Source: Candidatus Nitrososphaera evergladensis SR1 (lineage in GTDB: Archaea; Thermoproteota; Nitrososphaeria; Nitrososphaerales; Nitrososphaeraceae). From it: a DNA stretch of 64,000 bases. The stretch covers positions 2,542,001 through 2,606,000 of the forward strand of contig NZ_CP007174.1 of NCBI RefSeq assembly GCF_000730285.1, read 5' to 3'. Positions 58,259 through 64,000 of this stretch are shown here, one piece after another. The notes below the pieces were generated by a model. That model ran no database searches. It was given only the letters and a program-made list of their open reading frames with translations, and was not told the origin of the DNA. The first letter of the stretch is position 1; every line of letters begins with the position of its first letter. The translations under genes and the position numbers were made by a program.

Positions 58259-59356
58259 TTAGCTTATCTGCGGCAGGCCCTTCTCCTTCAACACCTCGTT
58301 CAGCAGAGTCAGGTCGTATATGCCGGAAAGGTCCGGCTTTTGCTTCAAAAAGCCAATGTCGTGCGCGTCGCTTGCCGACTTGAAGAGCGAGTCCTCCACG
58401 GGGTCGTACGTGAGCGTCAGCCGGGAGGTGCCGGCCTTGTACTCGTCTTCGGGTATTGTCTTGCCGGTCAGCTTTTTCAGCTCCTCGTTGTACACCTTGA
58501 GCGCCTCGTCAGGGTGATCGTTAATCCACTTTGTCTCGTCCACGTTGGCCGCGATGACCTTCTTGACCACGTCCGGGTTGTTCTTCAAATAGTCTGTGCT
58601 GACGATGATGTGCGCCGTGACGAACTGGCCGCCGGGCCACCGGTCCTGCTCGTCAAGGAATATGCGCCCGCCGGCCTCCTTGACAAGCTTGGCGCCCCAG
58701 GGCTCTGGCACCCACGCGCCGTCAATCTCTTTTTTCAAAAAGAGCGCAAGGATGTCCGCGTTTGCAGCAGGAATGACCTCGACGTTTCCGCCGTTTTCCT
58801 TTGTCCTGTAGCCGTTCTCAAGCAGGTACTTGCGCAATGCCACGTCCTGCGTGTTGCCAAGCTGCGGCGACGCAAACTTTTTGCCCGCAAAATCCGCCGG
58901 CGTCTGTATGCCAGAGTCGTTTCGCACTACAAACACCGCGCCTCCGCTTGCGGCCCCGGACACGATCCGCAGCCCCTGCCCGTCAGACTTGACATAGCCG
59001 TTTATCGCCGGGTTTGGCCCGATGTAGGTGATGTCGACCTGCTTTGCAAAGAGGGCCTCGATGGCAGACGGCCCGGCGTTGAACACCTGCGTCTTGACCT
59101 CGACGTTGCTCCCAAGCGCCTTTTGAAAGTCGCCCCGGCCAAGCCCTATCACGGCCTGCGCGTGGTTGATGTTTGGAAAGTACCCAATCCTGACTACCTT
59201 TGATTCCTGCTGTTGTTGCTGGGGAGCTGCAGCCTGGCTTGAAGAAGCCGCGTCAGAGTTGGCCGCCTGCGATCCCGCAAAAAGCGGGACGGAAGTGGCA
59301 ATGACTGCGACTATTATGGCCGCAGCTATCCCAAACTTGATCTTGTTGTTATTCAT
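58259..59356 (-). CDS. ABC transporter substrate-binding protein, nitrate/sulfonate/taurine type
   Basis: 365 residues from ATG 59356. Signal-anchor (FGIAAAIIVAVIATSVPLFA), a Gln/Ala-rich linker, then a type 2 periplasmic fold: VVRIGYFPNINHAQAVIGLG, FNAGPSAIEALFAKQVDITY, IGPNPAINGYV, SPQLGNTQDVALRKYL and GAWVPEPWGAKLVKEAGGRI. This is the SsuA/TauA/NrtA group. The pocket Pro-Asn-x-Asn-His suits anions such as sulfonates; nitrate is the alternative. A T-rich tract on the minus strand after 58258 may attenuate expression of the downstream genes. Confidence 0.92.
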   Translation of the reverse strand: MNNNKIKFGIAAAIIVAVIATSVPLFAGSQAANSDAASSSQAAAPQQQQQESKVVRIGYFPNINHAQAVIGLGRGDFQKALGSNVEVKTQVFNAGPSAIEALFAKQVDITYIGPNPAINGYVKSDGQGLRIVSGAASGGAVFVVRNDSGIQTPADFAGKKFASPQLGNTQDVALRKYLLENGYRTKENGGNVEVIPAANADILALFLKKEIDGAWVPEPWGAKLVKEAGGRIFLDEQDRWPGGQFVTAHIIVSTDYLKNNPDVVKKVIAANVDETKWINDHPDEALKVYNEELKKLTGKTIPEDEYKAGTSRLTLTYDPVEDSLFKSASDAHDIGFLKQKPDLSGIYDLTLLNEVLKEKGLPQIS

Positions 59357-59512
59357 GCCCTTTTCCTGTCCCGGAGGGGTTAATACTGCTGGCAACGGTG
59401 CAAAAAATGCAAGAAAGGCGCAGGTTCACGGTATGAATTTTGGAAAAAGTGCAGGATCCGCACAGTTCACAAGTTCAAAATAGGCGCACATCTTGCATAT
59501 ACATTATCAGAT

Positions 59513-60499
59513 TTGCTAGAGAGCTACGTGAAGAACAGGGTCGACGTTAAAAAGCCGCGCAAGGAAGGCAGGACATATGTTATAGACAAGCTGCAGGGGC
59601 TTGACAAGGAGAACTTTGAGGCGCTTGCGCCGTTTATCGACGCAGTCAAGATCTATGGCGTCCTGCCGCTATTGCTTTCCGAGTCTGTGCTGCAAAAAAA
59701 GATCAAGTTCTACCAGGACCTTGGCGTCAAGGTGTCCACTGGGAGCACCATTTCCGAGTACATGGTGTCTGAAAACGCGTTTGACAAGTTTGTAGGCGAC
59801 GCGGCAAGGGTCGGCTTTAACATCATCGAGATAGGCGAAAACGGCATAGACCTGACATTTGAGCAAAAGAAAAAGCTGACCGATACAATCCTGGCAAGGA
59901 ACCTTGACTTTCAGTGGAAGGTGGGCAAAAAAGACCCCCGCCACCAGATCTCTATCGACGCGACGATAGCCAAGGTGGAAGAGGCAGTCAAGCTGGGCTC
60001 TGACAAGGTGGTGCTTGAGGCAAACGAGGGCTTCAGCGTCGGAATATACGACGAAAAGGGCGCAGTGAGGTGGAACGCTGTCGGGGCGCTGACTGCAAAG
60101 TACCCGCCGACTACGTTCATCTTCGAGGCGCCGCTTGAGCACCAGCAGTCGGCGCTCATTGCAGAGTTTGGCCAGCGCGTCAACCTTGCCGAGATCCATA
60201 TCGACGCGGTTTCGTCGATAGAGTCGCAGAGGAGGGGCTTTCCGTCCAAGGCGTCGTTTGGCGTCTCGTACCTGCGCAAGGACCCGGAGGGCGGGCCGGC
60301 TGCCAAGTTTGTATATTTCATAATAAAGTCAAAGCACCCAATAGATCAGGTGGAGCTGATGGAGATGAGCCGTCTGCCCAGAAGGACGGTCCAGAGCGCT
60401 GTGGAGGACCTAAAGAGCCAGGGCCTAATAATAGAGCGCAGCAGCCTTGACGATGCAAGGAAAAAGATGTACGCGCCAGTGCAGTCGGTGTGGCTATAA
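59513..60499 (+). CDS. comA: phosphosulfolactate synthase-like protein fused to C-terminal wHTH
   Basis: 328 residues from TTG 59513 (GTG 59528 also possible). Residues 15-245 form a ComA-type TIM barrel: YVIDKLQGLDKENFEALAPF, AVKIYGVLPLLLSESVLQKK, KVSTGSTISEYMVSENAFDK, FNIIEIGENGIDLTFEQKKK and VVLEANEGFSVGIYDEKGAV. ComA adds sulfite to phosphoenolpyruvate. After the barrel, residues 255-328 form a winged helix (HPIDQVELMEMSRLPRRTVQ, SAVEDLKSQGLIIERSSLDD ARKKMY) of the MarR/phage type. It diverges from the sulfonate-type importer by 156 bases. An enzyme-regulator sensing a sulfonate-related ligand is an attractive inference. Confidence 0.85.
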   Translation: MLESYVKNRVDVKKPRKEGRTYVIDKLQGLDKENFEALAPFIDAVKIYGVLPLLLSESVLQKKIKFYQDLGVKVSTGSTISEYMVSENAFDKFVGDAARVGFNIIEIGENGIDLTFEQKKKLTDTILARNLDFQWKVGKKDPRHQISIDATIAKVEEAVKLGSDKVVLEANEGFSVGIYDEKGAVRWNAVGALTAKYPPTTFIFEAPLEHQQSALIAEFGQRVNLAEIHIDAVSSIESQRRGFPSKASFGVSYLRKDPEGGPAAKFVYFIIKSKHPIDQVELMEMSRLPRRTVQSAVEDLKSQGLIIERSSLDDARKKMYAPVQSVWL

Positions 60500-60588
60500 G
60501 CCACATCATATTGCGCCAGAATTGCGCATTTTATGCTTGGCCGGCGCAATCAGGGGTGAATAAATCCCTTGAAGGCAAAAAATATGCC

Positions 60589-60855
60589 ATGCTCGATCAT
60601 CTATTGGCAAAACCGGAAAGGATTGCAGCAAGGCAGGCGCAGTTTCTGATATGCAACGAATGCTTTTGGTGCGCGTCCTGCCTTGACCCCGAGTTTGCGA
60701 CAGGCAACTGCCCGTCGTGCAATGCTGCAGCGGTGGAAGACATGCCAATATCGGCCAACGAAAGATACACGTTCGATTACAGTGTCGACAGGGGAGTGAT
60801 ACTGGAATTTACCCCCAAGGTCAGGACGGCAAGTCGCGCCGGCCAGACAGTATGA
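60589..60855 (+). CDS. zinc-ribbon protein (88 aa)
   Basis: MLDHLLAKPERIAARQAQFL, ICNECFWCASCLDPEFATGN, CPSCNAAAVEDMPISANERY then a beta-rich tail (FDYSVDRGVILEFTPKVR). Three Cys pairs (CNEC, CASC, CPSC). An ATG at 60490 is in frame but the extra region is not protein-like. Its TGA overlaps the ATG of the next zinc-ribbon gene; the two are coupled and probably share one partner. No family assigned. Confidence 0.7.
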   Translation: MLDHLLAKPERIAARQAQFLICNECFWCASCLDPEFATGNCPSCNAAAVEDMPISANERYTFDYSVDRGVILEFTPKVRTASRAGQTV

Positions 60856-61076
60856 CGATGATGACGACAAGCTACAACAAGATTAGCTGCAGGGTGTGCG
60901 GCCACGCTTTTTCAGTGGCCCAGACCTGCGGGTTTTGCCAAGAGCCTTTCAAATGGCACTGCAGAAATTGCGGCAACGTTGACGACTCGACCCACAGCCA
61001 CCATCTTGCCGACGGCGACAGTAGCGGCAATAATGTTGTTTTGCAAACCCTGCTGGTTTTGGACAACGCGGCATGA
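60852..61076 (+). CDS. zinc-ribbon protein with three CxxC knuckles (74 aa)
   Basis: MTMMTTSYNKISCRVCGHAF, SVAQTCGFCQEPFKWHCRNC, GNVDDSTHSHHLADGDSSGN, ending in a hydrophobic VVLQTLLVLDNAA. CRVC, CGFC and CRNC plus a His cluster could bind one or two zinc ions. Overlaps the previous gene by 4 bases (ATGA). Function unknown. Confidence 0.7.
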   Translation: MTMMTTSYNKISCRVCGHAFSVAQTCGFCQEPFKWHCRNCGNVDDSTHSHHLADGDSSGNNVVLQTLLVLDNAA

Positions 61077-61327
61077 TCCATAATTTCTGCGCAGATAATT
61101 CACAGTTGTTGAAAGGGATGCGTCTTTGAATTGCGTTATATTGCTTTCAGGTGCAAATGCAGGTGCATATACCAGAAATCGCCGCCCGCCAAGCGCCATG
61201 CCAGCCCTGCAAGCTTGGCGAGGCTTTTTTTTCTTCTTTGAAGTTATGATATAGTATCATCCCATCCTAGTTAACGGAGAAGTATTCCCTTTCCTTGCAG
61301 AGTGGAGGCAGGGCCGTACCGGATGAT

Positions 61328-62824
61328 TTAGGCCAAAGTTTTCCGCGCCAGCCGATGGAACATGATCATCGACCCTAGCGCGCCGGCCACCACCGCGATT
61401 GCCCCGGCAGGAAACTCTGGAATCACCACCGTCCCCCTTGCTATGCCGTTTCTGGTAAGGTCAAGCGACTGCTGCCCTGCGGCTGTGACTCCCTTTACAT
61501 CGACTTCAATGCGGTAGGCCGCGTCTTCAGGAAACATCATGGTTTGCGAGTCTGAGCCGTCCTTTGCGACTTGGCCTGCCAGAGAATGCACTTGGCTTCC
61601 ATCGGGGCCAAACGTGCGCAGGTCGTACGTCACATCGTCCGTTACCTTGTTGCCAGAAAACGCGTCGTAGAACTCTAGGTCAAGAGTCGCATTCCTGTTT
61701 GCCGCAAGCTGGCCCGGTGTCCAGTTCAGCAGGACCAACATGCCTCCAGTGTCGGTAGCTATTTCGCCCGAAGTTTGCTGCTTGCTGCCATTGGAAGCTG
61801 GCGAAAACGCAAACTCCATCTCCCTCGCTGTTGCAGGGACTTGCTGCTCAAGCCGGAGGATTTCGTTTTTGTTTACCAGAAAGTGCAGGATTAGATTATT
61901 TTCATCAGTGAATGGATCTAGCGAGAGCATCCCTCCTGTTATGGGCCTGCCATTGACCGACGCGTCAAAGGTCATGGCGTCCCCCACGCCCTCAAAGGAC
62001 TTGGGGATCCGGACTTCCTCGTGCACGAACATGCTTGTCGCAGACTTGATTCTTTTGATGTCCCAGTTAAAGGGCATCGACCAGGAATAGGTCTTGGTAT
62101 TTGCGTCGAACTTGAAATCTTTTACCTTGTCATAGTAGGATATGATTGTAGCAGGGTAGGTTTTGCCCTGGTACTGGACATCCTGTGTAATGACGTCACC
62201 AACAGAAAGGTAAGTATCAAATGTCCTGACTTGATCCGGCGGCAAGAGTTCTTTGGCGCTGTCAACGCCAATCACGTCAATCCTAAAGTGGTACAGTCCG
62301 CCGTCAAGCAGCACAGGCCCCTTGATGTTTATGGTTCCACCGAGGTCTGCCTTCCATGCGTCTAGGATAGCTTCCCTTGTCGCCAGTACCTGCACCGGCC
62401 CTTCCTGCGGCTGTATCTTGAGCGTGAGGAGGCCGCTTTCAGTGTGGAAAGCGTCAGGAGCCATGAGCACGTCTTCCCCGGAACCTGTAACCTTGGAGAT
62501 CTCCATCACAAAAGTCGTGTATCTGATAGTCTGGTTGTTGCCCTCAAAAAGCCGGAGCTGCACGAATGCGTCTTGCTGCGTCTGTGTAGTGAGTACGGGA
62601 GGATTTATCCTGACGAACAGCTCCACGTTTCTGCCTGCGATGCTTCCCTGAATGTTTTCTTGGAAAAGCCCGTCGGCAAAAGCGCGCTGGCTTGCAAGCG
62701 CCGGCAGGAACACGAGCCCTGCAAGGCCAAGAGCTAGAACTCTTTTCTCTATTATCGTAGCAGTTTTTTGGTACAAATCATATTTAAATTTGCTCAGGAT
62801 CATGGATTCATTCTCGACTTTCAA
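61328..62824 (-). CDS. secreted surface protein with C-terminal PEF-type sorting tail
   Basis: 498 residues. N-terminal signal helix (VLALGLAGLVFLPALASQRA, mature from about FADGLFQENI). The body is beta-rich with several Ig-like strands (VELFVRINPPVLTTQTQ; GLYHFRIDVIGVDSAK; YRIEVDVKGVTAAGQ). The C terminus is VVIPEFPAGAIAVVAGALGS then MIMFHRLARKTLA: PEF motif, one helix and a basic end, the form of archaeal PEF-CTERM sorting signals read by archaeosortases. Surface attachment is thus expected. No sortase gene is in the window. Confidence 0.8.
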   Translation of the reverse strand: MKVENESMILSKFKYDLYQKTATIIEKRVLALGLAGLVFLPALASQRAFADGLFQENIQGSIAGRNVELFVRINPPVLTTQTQQDAFVQLRLFEGNNQTIRYTTFVMEISKVTGSGEDVLMAPDAFHTESGLLTLKIQPQEGPVQVLATREAILDAWKADLGGTINIKGPVLLDGGLYHFRIDVIGVDSAKELLPPDQVRTFDTYLSVGDVITQDVQYQGKTYPATIISYYDKVKDFKFDANTKTYSWSMPFNWDIKRIKSATSMFVHEEVRIPKSFEGVGDAMTFDASVNGRPITGGMLSLDPFTDENNLILHFLVNKNEILRLEQQVPATAREMEFAFSPASNGSKQQTSGEIATDTGGMLVLLNWTPGQLAANRNATLDLEFYDAFSGNKVTDDVTYDLRTFGPDGSQVHSLAGQVAKDGSDSQTMMFPEDAAYRIEVDVKGVTAAGQQSLDLTRNGIARGTVVIPEFPAGAIAVVAGALGSMIMFHRLARKTLA

Positions 62825-63033
62825 TTTTTGAGAAAACTTGTGCGCATGTTTGTCGTGCGGCTGTGCATGAAGTGGTAATAGTTGTTATCGATAGTACATA
62901 TCTCGGCTTCATCGCCGCTGCTGTGTTCGCTGCTTGAAACACAAGCGCGCTAAAGCTAGAATTTCCTATAGATAGGAAGTTACTGGCTAGCTTAGATACC
63001 CGAAAAAGCTAATGCAAAGGGAACAATAGGCAA

Positions 63034-63891
63034 ATGCGATGGAGAAGGGGCAGGAGGAGCACGAACATCGAAGACAGGAGAGGAGCCGGACTGCCCATGA
63101 AGGCCATTGGAGGAGGAATAGGCGGCCTCATCGTACTCGTAATTGCGCTGCTGCTCGGCGCTGACCCTGGCGCGATTTTGAACAACAGCAACGTTTCTAC
63201 CACTACCACAGGCGGCGTCAATCCCGCTTCTCTTTCCAATGAAGACAGGGAACTTGCCGATTTCGTGTCTGTCGTGCTTGCCGATACAGAGGATACATGG
63301 AACGAACTGTTTGCAGCCAACAACCGCCAGTACAGGGAGCCCACGCTTGTTTTGTTCACTGGAGCAGTCGATTCTGCGTGCGGGTTCGCTCAGTCAGCAA
63401 TGGGGCCTTTTTACTGCCCGCCCGATGAAAAGGTGTACATAGACCTGAGCTTCTACAGGGACCTCAAAGAGAGTTTCAACGCCCCGGGCGACTTTGCCGA
63501 GGCATATGTCATCGCGCATGAAGTAGGGCACCACGTGCAGAACCAGCTTGGCATCATGGATCAGGTTCAGGGCGCGCAATAGAGGGAAAGCAAAGTTGAC
63601 GCAAACAGGCTCTCTGTCATGCTGGAGCTGCAGGCAGACTGTCTTGCAGGCGTCTGGGCGCACAACGCCGACAAGGCAAGGGGCGTTCTGGAGCAGGGCG
63701 ACATAGAGGAAGGCCTGAACGCCGCAAGCAGCATAGGAGACGACCGGCTTCAGATGCAGTCGCAGGGCAGGGCGACGCCCGACTCGTTTACGCACGGAAG
63801 CTCGGCGCAGAGGGTAAGCTGGTTCAAGACAGGATTTGAATCGGGCAGCGTCGGTTCCTGTAACACCTTCAGCAGCGTTGCAAACCAGTAA
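63034..63891 (+). pseudogene. neutral zinc metallopeptidase (YpfJ-like) interrupted by an amber codon
   Basis: MRWRRGRRSTNIEDRRGAGL then a membrane helix (GIGGLIVLVIALLLGADPG), ELADFVSVVLADTEDTWNEL, YCPPDEKVYIDLSFYRDLKE and the zinc site VIAHEVGHHVQNQLG (His162). At codon 183 (63580-63582) an in-frame TAG follows GAQ; the frame then continues without other stops as [20 protein letters not shown] and [20 protein letters not shown] to a stop at 63891. In relatives this place reads AQQ before a Ser/Arg-rich link, so CAG to TAG is the likely change. Only one lesion, so recent loss, read-through or a sequence error are all possible. Confidence 0.85.
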
Positions 63892-63904
63892 AAATTCCAA
63901 GGCG

Positions 63905-64000
63905 TCACTTTCTTGGCAACAGCATCAGTACCTTGTCATAGGCCTTTAGCGTCTTTTCAAAAATTCAATTTTTTTGCGCGGGCAACAAAATCCGCTTTGA
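63905..64000 (-). pseudogene. partial gene at window edge, apparent frameshift near its 3' end
   Basis: On the minus strand one frame enters from the right as KADFVARAKKLNF and stops at 63957-63959. Joined with a one-base shift at the TTTTT run (63952-63960 region) it continues FEKTLKAYDKVLMLLPRK to a stop at 63905-63907, a natural C terminus. Either frame could be the true end. Function unknown; most of the gene lies outside. Confidence 0.35.

Noticed and set aside
63580-63582. In-frame TAG as a pyrrolysine codon
   Set aside because: Pyrrolysine machinery is not known in this lineage and the residue is not at an active site; a Gln-to-stop change explains it better.

Overview
The window looks like chromosome of a soil-type ammonia-oxidizing archaeon of the Nitrososphaera lineage (Thaumarchaeota/Nitrososphaeria). 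Evidence: archaeal information genes (S19e-PDCD5, L44e-S27e, RNase P Rnp4, Nep1, a group II thermosome); an archaeal-only cobalamin guanylyltransferase (CobY type); TATA boxes about 25 bases before many starts, implying leaderless mRNAs; frequent GTG and TTG starts; many small zinc-finger proteins; plastocyanin-like copper proteins. Species is not determined.

Layout. 1-2.1 kb: DUF5679 zinc ribbon, a two-gene ABC-2 exporter and tRNA-Pro(GGG). 2.1-25 kb: a sparse accessory region that starts beside the tRNA with a tyrosine recombinase and a coupled tiny HTH gene. It holds gene remnants (zinc ribbon, SHOCT protein, SnoaL cyclase), secreted sialidase-fold and deacetylase-like proteins, TerC, MgtC and HdeD membrane proteins, two ribbon-helix-helix paralogs, and at 15.4-22.7 kb six secreted low-complexity proteins, all on the minus strand. 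25-40.5 kb: FMN reductase, six-hairpin glycosidase, dodecin, GT4 and GT2 glycosyltransferases, PstS-like protein, AlkD, PepF, a BASS transporter, a CitE-like lyase and a zinc alcohol dehydrogenase. 40.5-54 kb: dense core genes (S19e, PDCD5, Rnp4, Nep1, CtaB, Lrp, Asd, a five-gene cobalamin operon, L44e/S27e, thermosome, PfkB kinase). 54-64 kb: cupredoxin, dienelactone hydrolase, a sulfonate/nitrate-type ABC importer diverging from a ComA-wHTH fusion, zinc ribbons, a PEF-tailed surface protein, and two genes broken at the right edge.

The most interesting element is the 15.4-22.7 kb cluster. Five of the six proteins share an N-terminal leader type (MS...NK..., one hydrophobic helix). Three share a C-terminal two-cysteine domain. 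At least four genes carry the same promoter element (TTCTCAATGCTTTAA-like) with the TATA box built in, about 25 bases before the start. This suggests a co-regulated surface or extracellular-matrix system of Asp/Asn/Gly/Tyr-rich, probably N-glycosylated and cation-binding proteins. Function is unknown.

Elsewhere the cobalamin operon (Thr-P decarboxylase, CobQ amidotransferase half, CbiB, CobS, CobY) is translationally coupled from gene to gene, but its CobQ lacks the glutaminase domain. All functions are read from motifs and family knowledge; no database search was run.
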